From: Rhizobium sp. WYJ-E13 | Lineage (GTDB): Bacteria; Pseudomonadota; Alphaproteobacteria; Rhizobiales; Rhizobiaceae | Assembly (NCBI RefSeq): GCF_018987265.1 | Contig: NZ_CP076853.1 | Coordinates: 744,001-808,000 of the forward strand | Length of the DNA: 64,000 nucleotides | Reading direction: 5' to 3' | In this document: piece by piece, positions 37,299-45,931 of the stretch | Layout of the letters: each line of letters begins with the position of its first letter | Numbering within the stretch: position 1 is the first letter of the stretch | Notes under the pieces: model-generated | The model's input: the letters and a program-made list of their open reading frames with translations, nothing else | Database searches by the model: none | What the model was told of the DNA's origin: nothing | Made by a program: the position numbers and the translations under genes

Positions 37299-37589
37299 CT
37301 AGGTGAAAAGACTTTGCCAATCCTGCCGACTGTGCAGGACGCGAACGATCAGGATGTCATCCTCCCGGATAGTGTAGGCAATCAGATGTGCCTGATCAGG
37401 ATGAAGCCGCATGGGCGGGGTCAGTTCCTGGCGCTCCCGCGCCATTTGCGGATTATCGGCAAGCAATTCGAATGTGCCGAACAACTCACTAACGTATCGC
37501 TCGGACTGCGGAACGCCGAACTGCTCGGCGCCGAGAACGTAAATCTCGATAATATCCCGATCTGCTTCAAACGTGGTGCGGTATTTCAT
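37299..37589 (-). CDS. parE: ParE/RelE-family toxin
   Basis: A 96-residue protein of the ParE fold: YRTTFEADRDIIEIYVLGAEQFGVPQSERYVSELFGTFELLADNPQMAR, a basic middle (ERQEL...MRLHPDQAHLIAYTI) and the closing DDILIVRVLHSRQDWQSLF, which is the C-terminal strand and helix of ParE toxins. ParE proteins poison DNA gyrase. It overlaps the antitoxin gene by four bases and is encoded second, the usual order. All core features are intact, so the module may be active. Confidence 0.9.
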   Translation of the reverse strand: MKYRTTFEADRDIIEIYVLGAEQFGVPQSERYVSELFGTFELLADNPQMARERQELTPPMRLHPDQAHLIAYTIREDDILIVRVLHSRQDWQSLFT

Positions 37590-37834
37590 GCCTGGCCGGC
37601 GGCCAATCGTTCACGCGCAGCCCGGAGAATATCTTCCTTTGAGCGGTCACTGACGCCACTCTCCAAACCTTCGGCAAGAAGCCGTTGCAGTTCTGCCAGC
37701 TTGTCCGACCGCTCCTGATCGCGCCGGATCAGATCACGGACATAGTCGCTTGCGTTGCTGTAACGCCCCGTCCTTGTCTGGGCTTCCACCCATTCCTTCA
37801 TCGGGTCCGGCAGGGAAACGTTCATGGTTGCCAT
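37586..37834 (-). CDS. parD: ParD-family antitoxin
   Basis: The 82-residue protein has an N-terminal ribbon-helix-helix DNA-binding domain (MATMNVSLPDPMKEWVEAQTRTGRYSNASDYVRDLIRRD) and an acidic/basic helical C-terminus that wraps the toxin (QRLLAEGLESGVSDRSKEDIL). This matches CC2985/ParD-type antitoxins. The ATG at 37834 has a good GAGGTG site; longer in-frame starts to 38056 run through the operator and are rejected. It represses its own operon, probably at the palindrome at 37868-37884. Confidence 0.92.
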   Translation of the reverse strand: MATMNVSLPDPMKEWVEAQTRTGRYSNASDYVRDLIRRDQERSDKLAELQRLLAEGLESGVSDRSKEDILRAARERLAAGQA

Positions 37835-37867
37835 ATCAATCACCTCGTTTTGAGAGGATGGCATAGT

Positions 37868-37884
37868 TTGGCAAGAATTGCCAA
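37868..37884 (-). promoter_or_regulatory. ParD operator palindrome
   Basis: TTGGCAA-GAA-TTGCCAA is a perfect inverted repeat with a three-base centre, 33 bases before the parD start. A ribbon-helix-helix antitoxin binds sites of this kind as paired dimers. The stretch 37835-38138 carries no gene; besides this operator it holds the repeat at 38050-38135. Confidence 0.65.
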
Positions 37885-38049
37885 CAATTGGAAGTGGACG
37901 CAATGGCGGTGCATGTTCAGGGTTGATAAATGAGCTCCGAACGAAACTGTGGGGATGACCACTCTTCTCCGATACCACCCTCGTATAATCACCAGCCCAA
38001 ATTCGCGGCTGTTTTGAGACGCAGTCGTAGAGCGCGGTGCATCCGTTCG

Positions 38050-38135
38050 GACGCACAGGGACGCTCTGATTTTCTGAACCTACGCATCAGGCTTTCCGAA
38101 AATCGATTCCGGTTTTCGGGCCGATGCTGCAGCGC
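38050..38135 (-). repeat. Rhizobial intergenic palindromic repeat, copy 2
   Basis: Read on the minus strand it has CAGCATCGGCCCGAAAAC, then CGGAATCGATTTTCGG and CCTGATGCG, the same order as copy 1 at 15042-15115, followed by the extension (TCAGAGCGTCCCTGTGCG) found in longer family members. It lies just after the pepN stop and may fold as an RNA hairpin. Confidence 0.75.
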
Positions 38136-38138
38136 AAA

Positions 38139-40787
38139 TCACCCCTTGAGAGTGCGCTCGACGATATCGCGGACATCGGTCGAAAGGCTGTCGGCCTTTT
38201 CGATTTCCATCAGGGCTGAACGCGCGTGATCGGCGCGGGCCGATTCCAGCGAGCGCCACGAGCGCATCGAGGTCAGCAGACGTGCGGCCAGCTGCGGGTT
38301 GCGCTGGTCGATATCGAGGATCTCGCCGGCGAGAAAGCGGTAGCCTTCGCCGTCGGCGCGGCCGAAGCCGGTCGGATTGCCGAAGGCGAACGTGCCGACC
38401 AGCGAGCGCATGCGGTTCGGGTTGGTGCGCTTGAAGAGCGGGTTTTCGGTCAGCTCCTTGACGCGATCGAGCGCGTCCGGCCCAGGAATGCCGGCCTGGA
38501 TCGCAAACCATTTGTCGACGACGAGCGCATTGTCCTGGAAACGGCTGCGGAAGGTTTCGAGCGCCGCCTTGGCCTCTGCGCTGTCGGGGAAGCGATGGGC
38601 GAGGATCGTCAGCGCATGGCTGAGATCGGTCATGTTGTTGGCGGCGTCGAAGGCGGCCTTGGCGCGAGCAGGGCTGCCCTCTGCATAGGAAAGGTAGGTC
38701 AGCGCAGCGTTGCGCAGCGCGCGGCGGCCGGCGCTCTTGGCATCCGGGCTGAAGTCGCCGGGCGTGGTCATCGCGTCGTAGAGGGCCGCGAACGTGGCTT
38801 TGCCGGCTTCGGCGATCTGCTTCATGACCGCCTGGCGGCCGGCATGGATGGCATCGGGGTCGATATTGCTGCCGAGTTCGCGCGCGATGTCGGATTCGCT
38901 CGGCAAGGCCAGCGCCTGGGCGCGGAAGGCAGGCTCAAGGCCTTCATCGGCCGCCGCTGCAATCAGCGTATCGACGAAGGTCTGTTCGCAGATGATCGCG
39001 GTGCCCTCGCGGGCGTCGCGGGCGGCCTTCAAGAGGTTCGGCAGCGCCAGATCCGTCAGCGCCTGCCAGCGGGCGAAATGATCCGTCTCATAGCGGGCAA
39101 GCAGGGCGAGATCGGCCGGGCTCTGGTCGAAATGCAGGTTGATCGGAGCGGAGAAGGAACGGTTGATCGAAACCACCGGGCGCGAGCCGATGCCGTGGAA
39201 GACAGCCGTCTGCGTGCGGGCGGTCAGGTGCAGCACTTCGCCGGCATATTCGGCGCCTTCGACGGTAACAAGCTCGATCTTGGAACCGTCCTCGGCAAAA
39301 AGCGCGAGGCTCAGCGGGATATGCATCGGCTCCTTGGTCGGCTGACCGGGGGTGGCCGGGATCATCTGTTCCAGCGACAGGCTGAACGTCTTGGTGCCTG
39401 CATCATAGGTGCCGGACGCGGTCACGAGCGGCGTGCCCGCCTGATGGTACCAGAGCGAGAACTGCGAAAGGTCACGGCCGCTGGCATCCTCGAAGCATTT
39501 GACGAAATCCTCGATCGTGACGGCCTGGCCGTCATGGCGATCGAAATAGAGGTCCATGCCCTTCTTGAAGGTCTCGCGGCCGAGCAGGGTCGCGATCATG
39601 CGCGTGACTTCGCTGCCCTTCTCATAGACCGTCGTCGTATAAAAGTTGTTGATCTCGCGATATTTTGTCGGGCGCACGGGATGAGCGAGCGGGCCGCCAT
39701 CTTCCGGGAACTGCTCGGATTTCAGGTGGCGCACTTCGGCGATGCGCTTGACCGGGCGCGAGCGCTGGTCCGACGAGAATTCGTGGTCGCGATAAACCGT
39801 CAGGCCTTCCTTGAGGCAGAGCTGGAACCAGTCGCGGCAGGTGATGCGATTGCCGGTCCAATTATGAAAATACTCGTGTGCGATGATCGCCTCGATATTG
39901 GCGTAGTCGGCATCCGTCGCCGTCTCGGGATCGGCGAGCACATATTTGTCGTTGAAGATGTTGAGGCCCTTGTTCTCCATGGCCCCCATGTTGAAGTCGG
40001 AGACGGCGACGATCATGAAGATGTCGAGATCGTATTCGCGCCCGAACACCTCCTCGTCCCACTTCATCGAACGCTTCAGCGCGTCCATCGCATAGGCTGC
40101 GCGCGGCTCCTTGCCATGTTCGACATAGATCTTCAGCACGACCTCGCGGCCGGACATCGTGGTGAACGTGTCTTCGACGACGCCGAGATCGCCGGCAACC
40201 AGCGCGAAGAGATAGCTCGGCTTCGGATGCGGGTCGAACCAGGCGGCGAAATGCTTGCCCGGACCGTAACCTGCGCCCCCAAGAAAATTGCCGTTCGACA
40301 GGAGCAGCGGGTTGGCATCCTTGTCGGCGATGATGTTGACCGTGTAGGGCGCCAGCACATCCGGCCGGTCAGGGAAATAGGTGATGCGGCGGAAGCCTTC
40401 GGCCTCGCACTGCGTGCAATAGATGCCGCTGGTGCGGTAAAGGCCCATCAGCTGGGTATTGGCTTCCGGATTGACGAGCGTGGTGACGGTGACTTCGAAA
40501 GGTACCGTTTCCGGCAGGTCGCGGATTGTGAGGCTCTCGGGCGTAACCGTGTAGCGCTCCGGCGCCAGTTCGTTCTGGTCGAAGAGAAGGCTGGAAAGCG
40601 TGAGTTCGTCGCCGTCGAGAATAAGGGGGGCGGAAGGATCGGCGCCTTCGCGGCGGTGGAAGATCAGCCGCGCTTCCACCTTTGTTTCTGTCGGATCCAG
40701 TTCGAAAGTCAGGTCGACGCGCTCCAGCACGAAATCGGTTGGGCGGTAATCTGCCAGATTGATGACCTGGCCGGTATCTGTTCGCAT
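38139..40787 (-). CDS. pepN: Aminopeptidase N (M1 zinc metallopeptidase)
   Basis: An 882-residue M1 peptidase. GAMEN is at 268-272, and the zinc site HEYFH is at 304-308 with the third ligand E327 in KEGLTVYRDHEF. The N-terminal beta-rich domain (1-190) precedes the thermolysin-like catalytic domain, then a beta-sandwich and the long helical C-terminal domain (from about 560). It removes N-terminal residues from peptides in the cytoplasm. Length and domain order are those of proteobacterial PepN. The gene is single, flanked by a repeat downstream and an AT-rich promoter region upstream. Confidence 0.95.
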   Translation of the reverse strand: MRTDTGQVINLADYRPTDFVLERVDLTFELDPTETKVEARLIFHRREGADPSAPLILDGDELTLSSLLFDQNELAPERYTVTPESLTIRDLPETVPFEVTVTTLVNPEANTQLMGLYRTSGIYCTQCEAEGFRRITYFPDRPDVLAPYTVNIIADKDANPLLLSNGNFLGGAGYGPGKHFAAWFDPHPKPSYLFALVAGDLGVVEDTFTTMSGREVVLKIYVEHGKEPRAAYAMDALKRSMKWDEEVFGREYDLDIFMIVAVSDFNMGAMENKGLNIFNDKYVLADPETATDADYANIEAIIAHEYFHNWTGNRITCRDWFQLCLKEGLTVYRDHEFSSDQRSRPVKRIAEVRHLKSEQFPEDGGPLAHPVRPTKYREINNFYTTTVYEKGSEVTRMIATLLGRETFKKGMDLYFDRHDGQAVTIEDFVKCFEDASGRDLSQFSLWYHQAGTPLVTASGTYDAGTKTFSLSLEQMIPATPGQPTKEPMHIPLSLALFAEDGSKIELVTVEGAEYAGEVLHLTARTQTAVFHGIGSRPVVSINRSFSAPINLHFDQSPADLALLARYETDHFARWQALTDLALPNLLKAARDAREGTAIICEQTFVDTLIAAAADEGLEPAFRAQALALPSESDIARELGSNIDPDAIHAGRQAVMKQIAEAGKATFAALYDAMTTPGDFSPDAKSAGRRALRNAALTYLSYAEGSPARAKAAFDAANNMTDLSHALTILAHRFPDSAEAKAALETFRSRFQDNALVVDKWFAIQAGIPGPDALDRVKELTENPLFKRTNPNRMRSLVGTFAFGNPTGFGRADGEGYRFLAGEILDIDQRNPQLAARLLTSMRSWRSLESARADHARSALMEIEKADSLSTDVRDIVERTLKG

Positions 40788-40895
40788 GTTCCCTGAAGAC
40801 CTTTATTAGACAATGCCGAACACAGAGGCGGGCGCACTCTGCTAAATTTGGCGCCCATAATTACATTAAAGTCTGAACTAAAGTTAAAGCAAAAT

Positions 40896-40920
40896 GCCTG
40901 TGAACGCGAAGTTCACAGGC
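40896..40920 (-). terminator. Terminator of the chemotaxis-like gene
   Basis: GCCTGTGAAC-GCGAA-GTTCACAGGC is a perfect ten-base hairpin. On the minus strand it is followed by ATTTTGCTTT, giving a T-rich run about 60 bases after the stop of the gene at 40982-42088. Confidence 0.7.
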
Positions 40921-40964
40921 AAATTATTCCATACGAATTGTGGTAGTGCGGCTGAATGGGGAGG

Positions 40965-40990
40965 CCCGCTATTTGAGCCCGCTATTTGAG
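40965..40990. repeat. 13-bp tandem duplication spanning a stop codon
   Basis: CCCGCTATTTGAG occurs twice without spacing (40965-40977 and 40978-40990). The TAG stop of the chemotaxis-like gene lies in the right-hand copy, so the left copy repeats the last codons and stop downstream. Confidence 0.8.
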
Positions 40991-42088
40991 ATTGAGTGCC
41001 GCCTTGATCTCGGCATCGCTTTCCGTCTGCTGGATGACGACGCCATACCAGCCGAGCCCGTCATAATCCTCGTAGCCGAGCGTGCGGGCAAAGGCGACGA
41101 TCGAGCCGTTATTGTCGTAATAGCTGCCTTTCGGCTGGCCGCTCTGGTTGGCAAGCGCGAAATGGGTGAAGAGCATGGCCGGATTGGTGCTGGCAATCAC
41201 CCGGCTTGCGCCGTCTAGCAGCATGACCGTGGTCTTTTCCGCAAGCTGCGGCGGCAGGTTGGCTTCCTTCTCAACGATTGCTTGACCCTGGTTCTGCCAG
41301 TCGAAATAGACGCCGAGCGTGCCGAGGAGCTTGCCATCGACCTTGCCGCCTTCGCGGATGCCGGTGGCGTAGACGAGTGCATGCCGCTGGTCGTGAAGCG
41401 GGCTCGGCTTCACCTGGTCGACGATATAGTCGTCGCCGGATGCGCAGTTCGCTGCGGCCCGGAACCAGGGGTCGGCGGCAAGCGACGAACCTGATATCTT
41501 GCGCTGGAAGGTCGGATTGGCCGATGCGATCACCCGGCCGGAGAGATCGGTCATCACGAGATCGAGATAGACGGTATAGAAGCGGTTGATGGTGCCGAGC
41601 CGTTCGGCAGCGAAGGCGACGCTGTCCTTGTCCGGCTCCTGCAATGCCTGCCAGAGCGCCGGATCCGTCGCCCACCAGCGCACGTCGGCGGTGCGCTCGA
41701 AAAGGTTGCGCACGATGAGCTGGACCAGCGTCTGCGCGAGATCGGTCAGCCGCACGCCTTCCATCTCGGTGACGAGCGAATCAGCCATCGCACGGCTGAG
41801 ACCGATGCGTCCCAGCACATTGCTCTCGAACTTGTTGGTGATCTCGGTGGCGATCTGCGCCAGCCGCTGCACTTCGTTGGCGACGACGGCAAAGCCCTTG
41901 CCGGTTTCACCGGCGCGGGCCGCCTCGATCAGCGCGTTGATGGCAAGCAGTTTGATCTGCTTGACGATGCTGGTGTTGTCGGTGCTGAAACGCTCCAGAT
42001 CCGTGCTGATGCCGTCGGTGACGACACGCATCGAGCGGGGCGTTGCGTTCTGCGACTGGGATATGATCTCTGCGCTGAGCGACTTCAT
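40982..42088 (-). CDS. Soluble chemoreceptor-like protein: N-terminal MCP tip, C-terminal Cache-type sensor
   Basis: The 368-residue protein begins with a short signalling-hairpin-like segment ([38 protein letters not shown], residues 42-79), the conserved MCP tip. It continues into a Cache/PAS-like sensor (about 130-365: [59 protein letters not shown]). No transmembrane segment is seen, and the order is the reverse of classical chemoreceptors. The MCP helices are too short for a full receptor. It may link a cytoplasmic signal to CheA/CheW arrays or act in another signalling path. Confidence 0.75.
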   Translation of the reverse strand: MKSLSAEIISQSQNATPRSMRVVTDGISTDLERFSTDNTSIVKQIKLLAINALIEAARAGETGKGFAVVANEVQRLAQIATEITNKFESNVLGRIGLSRAMADSLVTEMEGVRLTDLAQTLVQLIVRNLFERTADVRWWATDPALWQALQEPDKDSVAFAAERLGTINRFYTVYLDLVMTDLSGRVIASANPTFQRKISGSSLAADPWFRAAANCASGDDYIVDQVKPSPLHDQRHALVYATGIREGGKVDGKLLGTLGVYFDWQNQGQAIVEKEANLPPQLAEKTTVMLLDGASRVIASTNPAMLFTHFALANQSGQPKGSYYDNNGSIVAFARTLGYEDYDGLGWYGVVIQQTESDAEIKAALNLK

Positions 42089-42258
42089 TAAAAAAGATCC
42101 CGAAGATAATCTGACGCGGCTGGCTGCGGAACGAATGCTGGTCTTTTGTATGACTAATTAACTTGGAACGATGCGGTGGCATGGTTTGCAACCGGTTAAC
42201 GCAGTAGGCCCAGATGTGAACATTTTCGGGGGAATGTGGGTAAAAAGTGAACTTTTTT

Positions 42259-42323
42259 CACCAGGCAGTGGAATTGCGCAGAAAATAGGCAAATAAAAGC
42301 AGGTAAATACTTGCTGCCTGGTG
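42259..42323. repeat. Inverted repeat in the gap between the chemotaxis-like and EamA genes
   Basis: CACCAGGCAG (42259-42268) and CTGCCTGGTG (42314-42323) are perfect 10-base complements 45 bases apart in an AT-rich gap (42089-42437) that contains no gene. T-runs lie outside both arms (CTTTTTT before, ATTTTTT after). It may be a folded leader before the EamA gene or a regulatory site; function unknown. Confidence 0.45.
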
Positions 42324-42437
42324 GGCGCAGATTTTTTCCCACCGGTGCATTTCTTCGGTTACGATGAAAAGATCGTCCGCTGCGTTCGAGTCGAACGCGT
42401 CTCCCCCGCTCGGCATGCCCGCATAAGAGCCTGGATC

Positions 42438-43376
42438 ATGGAATCGGTTCTCAGAAACCCGATGAGAGGCATTGCGCTGAAAGTCTCGTCGGTCGTGGTC
42501 TTCCTGGCCATGCAGACATTCATCAAGCTGGCCGGGTCGGATATCCCACCGGGGCAGGTGACCTTCTGCCGCTCCTTCTTCGCGCTCTTTCCGATCATGG
42601 CCTATCTCGGCTACCGGCATCAACTGCGCTCCGCCTTCTATACCGCCAATCCTGTCGGCCATCTGAAGCGCGGCACGCTCGGCATCATCTCGATGGGGCT
42701 CGGCTTCTACGGGCTTCTGCATCTGCCGCTCCCCGAAGTGATCGCACTCGGTTACGCGACGCCGCTCGTCGCCGTCATTTTCGCAGCCGTCTTCCTGGGC
42801 GAGACGGTGCGCGTCTATCGCTGGAGCGCCGTCTGCTTCGGCATTATCGGTGTTGCCATCATTTCCTGGCCGAAGCTCACGCTGTTTCGGGAAGGCGGCA
42901 TGGCGGCCGAACAGGCGGTCGGCGCGCTTTGCGTGCTGCTGTCGGCCGTGCTCGGCGGCATGGCGATGATCCAGGTGCGCCGCCTCGTCGAGGAGGAGAA
43001 GACGGCGACGATCGTGCTCTATTTCTCGATCACGGCTTCGCTCTTCTCCCTGGTGACCGTGCCGTTCGGCTGGCTGCTGCTCGGCTGGTCATCGGCTCTC
43101 TTCCTGGTCGCCGCCGGTTTCTGCGGCGGTGTCGCGCAGATCCTGCTCACCGAGAGCTACCGGCACGCGGACGTTTCCACCATCGCCCCCTTCGAATACA
43201 GCTCGATCCTGCTTGGCGGCATCGTCGCCTATTATGTCTTCGACGACGTTCCGAGCAGTACGATGCTTTTCGGCACCGTCATCGTCGTCGCCGCCGGCAT
43301 CTTCATCATCTACCGCGAGCATCAGCTTGGCCTCGAACGCCGCGAAGCACGAAAAGCCGGCGCACCGCAGTCCTGA
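42438..43376 (+). CDS. EamA/DMT-family transporter
   Basis: The 312-residue protein has ten membrane helices in two EamA repeats (e.g. GIALKVSSVVVFLAMQTFIKLAGSDIPPGQVTFCRSFFALFPIMAYL in the first and SSILLGGIVAYYVFDDVPSSTMLFGTVIVVAAGIFIIYRE in the last). It is an inner-membrane exporter or exchanger of unknown substrate; the FCRSFFALFPI region resembles the RhaT/SAM-transporter branch. The ATG at 42438 begins just before the first helix; upstream in-frame extension has no membrane character. It stands alone. Confidence 0.85.
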   Translation: MESVLRNPMRGIALKVSSVVVFLAMQTFIKLAGSDIPPGQVTFCRSFFALFPIMAYLGYRHQLRSAFYTANPVGHLKRGTLGIISMGLGFYGLLHLPLPEVIALGYATPLVAVIFAAVFLGETVRVYRWSAVCFGIIGVAIISWPKLTLFREGGMAAEQAVGALCVLLSAVLGGMAMIQVRRLVEEEKTATIVLYFSITASLFSLVTVPFGWLLLGWSSALFLVAAGFCGGVAQILLTESYRHADVSTIAPFEYSSILLGGIVAYYVFDDVPSSTMLFGTVIVVAAGIFIIYREHQLGLERREARKAGAPQS

Positions 43377-43562
43377 GCGGCCCTGGAAGGCTCCCGGGTA
43401 CATCACAGGTCGTATTTTTTATCGCGTTGATTGAATAATTCTGACATTCGCCCCTCAAAAGAAAATGGGATGGCGAAATCTTAGGATATCGCTTTTCGCA
43501 AAAATATGGTTATGAAAGTGAATTACTTTCATTTATTCAAAGCTGTGCATATTCGATAGGCC

Positions 43563-44507
43563 ATGGATGCCGGGGGAGCTTCGGTATCGCTGCTCCGAAC
43601 GCTGGCTTGCGAGCGGGGGTTGAGGAAAAGCATCATGGCGTTCACGGCGGAACAACTGGCGCAGGACCCCTCTTTCGTAGTGAGCATTCGCTTCCTGGCT
43701 GGGCAAATGCGCGGCATGTTTGACGCGGGGCCGCGGCTGGCGCGCCTGTTGGCCTCTCACCAACGCTGGCTCTTGACGCAGACGGCTTATGCGCTGCATC
43801 TCGAATATGATCCGCAGGACGTGACCTCGGGTTTCACCGCCGTCCGGCTGACCGGCAAGATCACCGCGCACAAGATCGCCAGCCGCAACACGGTGCTTGC
43901 CTTCATCGAAGAGCTCTTCACCTACCGCTTCATCACCCACACGCCTGGCGATGAACGCCGCCGCCCGCGGCATTTCGAGCCGGCCGAAGTCAGCCACCAG
44001 GCAATGTTTGGCTGGCTGCTCGCCAATCTCGGCGCGCTTGATCTCATCGATGGTGGAAAGCGGGCGGCGTTCCTGCAGGAAAATCCTCTGCTTTTCCGCC
44101 GGATCCAGCCGCGTGTCGCCTATAATTGCCTCGAAGATATCAACTGGCGCGAACCGCCTGAACAGGTGGCGATGTTCCTCTGGACGGAAGCGGGCGGTAT
44201 GGTCATCGATCATTTCATGTCCCGGCTCGATCTCGAAGGATCCGATCCGGCAAGGCTGGCGATCGGTAAGGTGGAAACCCGCGCGCTTGCCGGCGATTTC
44301 ATGATGTCGCGCACCCACCTTCAGCGGCTGCTCGCCAAGGGCGCGCAGCGCGGCTGTGTCGGCTGGTACGACGAACCGAAGAAGTCGCGACTGTGGTTGT
44401 CGCGCGATTTCCTGAAGGAATATGTCGGCTGGCAGGCGATCAAGTTCGCCTATGTGGACGAAGCCTTCGAATGGGCAAAGGCGCAGCTCGAAAGCACACA
44501 GTGCTGA
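43563..44507 (+). CDS. Conserved-looking protein with possible C-terminal winged helix; family not recognised
   Basis: A 314-residue soluble protein with GATAGG eight bases before the ATG. The C-terminal part (about 235-300: KVETRALAGDFMMSRTHLQRLLAKGAQRGCVGWYDEPKKSRLWLSRDFL) reads like a helix-turn-helix with a wing, as in MarR-type regulators. The N-terminal region contains FTAEQLAQDPSFVVSIRFLAGQMRGMFDAGPRLARLLASHQRWLL. I cannot name the family. It could be a transcriptional regulator with a helical sensor domain. Upstream AT-rich DNA (43377-43562) probably holds its promoter. It ends one base before the convergent small gene. Confidence 0.7.
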   Translation: MDAGGASVSLLRTLACERGLRKSIMAFTAEQLAQDPSFVVSIRFLAGQMRGMFDAGPRLARLLASHQRWLLTQTAYALHLEYDPQDVTSGFTAVRLTGKITAHKIASRNTVLAFIEELFTYRFITHTPGDERRRPRHFEPAEVSHQAMFGWLLANLGALDLIDGGKRAAFLQENPLLFRRIQPRVAYNCLEDINWREPPEQVAMFLWTEAGGMVIDHFMSRLDLEGSDPARLAIGKVETRALAGDFMMSRTHLQRLLAKGAQRGCVGWYDEPKKSRLWLSRDFLKEYVGWQAIKFAYVDEAFEWAKAQLESTQC

Positions 44508-44654
44508 TCAGAGCGCGATGGCGCAAGCCGGGCTCTTGACCTCGGACGGCGCGTCGCAAAGCTCGCGGCGATATTCGTGTGCGGCGCAGACGGCAGCACG
44601 GATATGCTCGAAAGAGTCGATGTGGCGCAGCAGTGAAATCAGAATCGTTGACAT
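44508..44654 (-). CDS. Possible small protein (48 residues)
   Basis: The frame encodes MSTILISLLRHIDSFEHI and continues AAVCAAHEYRRELCDAPS to a stop that abuts the convergent unknown gene. It has three cysteines and an even spread of residues suggesting a folded helix pair. The ribosome site is weak. It sits 63 bases after another small gene on the same strand, so the two may form one transcript. Support is position plus reading-frame quality only. Confidence 0.4.
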   Translation of the reverse strand: MSTILISLLRHIDSFEHIRAAVCAAHEYRRELCDAPSEVKSPACAIAL

Positions 44655-44717
44655 CGGTCGTTGCTTTTTGAAATACGAAAAGGCAGGCGAACCGCCTGCC
44701 GGATCATCATTCCCTCT

Positions 44718-44909
44718 TCAATATTCCTGGAAATCGGCGAAAATCGCGGCCGGACGCGAGGTGCGGCTGCTGATGCCGGTACCGCGGGCAATCATCTGTT
44801 CGTTCGTGGCAAAGCCGAAACGGCTGTAGCCCTGGGTGGTGCGAACCTGATCGCTTGCTTGGCGCAGGGTTTCAAACCCGCAATGTATAGGACGAAAACG
44901 CTTGCTCAT
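44718..44909 (-). CDS. Small protein (63 residues), function unknown
   Basis: An ATG with CAGGAACCAAGG just upstream opens a 63-residue basic protein (MSKRFRPIHCGFETLRQASDQV...) containing NEQMIARGTGISSRTSRPA and ending FADFQEY. It has no signal or membrane segment. The good ribosome site and the AT-rich promoter-like region upstream (44910-45043) argue that it is real. It could be a DNA- or RNA-binding small protein by charge, but this is inference. Confidence 0.5.
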   Translation of the reverse strand: MSKRFRPIHCGFETLRQASDQVRTTQGYSRFGFATNEQMIARGTGISSRTSRPAAIFADFQEY

Positions 44910-45043
44910 GGCCTTGGTTCCTGTTCATTCCTCCCAAGACACGCCTTCTATATTGCAGTGCAGCATTGATTCTTCAATGCACCCTTGCAGGATGCAGCCA
45001 TGCGTATATTGCATGGACAAATTCATAATATTTTCAAACTTGG

Positions 45044-45931
45044 CTAATTTGTAAGCAGGGAAAGCTCTTTAAGTCTAGCCTGGAAGGCCAGTAGATCGCT
45101 CCAGGCCAACCGCTTATTGACGGGCGCGGTTAACAGGTCCTGCGGATGCAGGCTGGCGATGGCCGGAATGACCTGATCTGCGACAGCGATCTCCTTCCAC
45201 CGGCCGCGAAGCCCGTGAATCGTGTCGTTCTCGCCGAAGAAGAAGCGCGCCGTGTAATTGCCGAGCAGCAGAATGGCACGCGGCTCGGCGAGCGCGATCT
45301 GCCGCTCGATGAAGGGACGGCAGATCTCCGTTTCGGCCGCCGACGGCATGCGGTTGCCCGGCGGACGCCAGGGAATGATCTGCGTCAGGAGAATGGCTGA
45401 TCGATCGAGGCCGATCGAGGCCAGCATCCGGTCCAGCAACTGGCCCTGACGACCGGCAAAGGCCGCGCCCTCGCGCTCGTCATCGGCACCCGGCGCCGGA
45501 CCGATCACCATGATGCCGCTGGCCGGATCGCCGCTCGCGAAGATGGTCGAGCGGGCGCTGTTCTTCAGGTTGCAGCCGTTGAAGGCTTCCAGCGCCGTTT
45601 TCAATTCTGAAAGCGAACGTGCGCTCTCGGCTGCAAACCGCGCCTGCTGCACCGCTTCGCCGTCGGGGATAGCCGGCTGCGGGCGCGAGGCAGGGGCGGG
45701 AGGTGCTGCACGTTGCTGCGGGGCGGCCGGGCGCGAGGGCGCCTCACTTTGCGATTGTGCCAGTCTTTCCGGCTGCGCGGGTGCTGCCGCGCGGCGTGCC
45801 GCCTTCATCGCCTCGAATTCGGCGAACCGGTCGACCGCCTCGTCCTCCAGCAGCCAATCCACGCCCGCTTCCGCATGGAAATGCAGAAGTGCGGCAAGTT
45901 CGGCCGGTGTCAGGTCGTTGGCGGAAATCAT
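45044..45931 (-). CDS. Uracil-DNA glycosylase superfamily protein (family 4/5-like)
   Basis: The 295-residue protein has a helical head, a Pro/Ala/Gln-rich linker (residues 48-92), and a UDG domain: IMVIGPAPGADDEREGAAFAGRQGQLLDRML (motif A, near 142-172), a central ILLTQIIPWRPPGNRMPS strand, AILLLGNYTARFF, and ASLHPQDLL (motif B, near 268). A cysteine (FNGCNLKNSARSTIF) could belong to the 4Fe-4S set of family 4 enzymes, but the normal GE in motif A is GP. It removes uracil from DNA after cytosine deamination; exact family uncertain. The AT-rich gap 44910-45043 lies downstream. Confidence 0.8.
   Translation of the reverse strand: MISANDLTPAELAALLHFHAEAGVDWLLEDEAVDRFAEFEAMKAARRAAAPAQPERLAQSQSEAPSRPAAPQQRAAPPAPASRPQPAIPDGEAVQQARFAAESARSLSELKTALEAFNGCNLKNSARSTIFASGDPASGIMVIGPAPGADDEREGAAFAGRQGQLLDRMLASIGLDRSAILLTQIIPWRPPGNRMPSAAETEICRPFIERQIALAEPRAILLLGNYTARFFFGENDTIHGLRGRWKEIAVADQVIPAIASLHPQDLLTAPVNKRLAWSDLLAFQARLKELSLLTN

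Noticed and set aside
37835..38056. Longer ParD with an upstream start
   Set aside because: The extra 74 residues would be translated through the operator palindrome, and the ribosome site supports 37834.
38226..40796. 856-codon open frame on the plus strand opposite pepN
   Set aside because: It is the mirror of a bona fide M1 peptidase gene; high third-position GC opens the opposite frame. Its sequence is rich in Arg, Gly, Asp and His and matches no fold.
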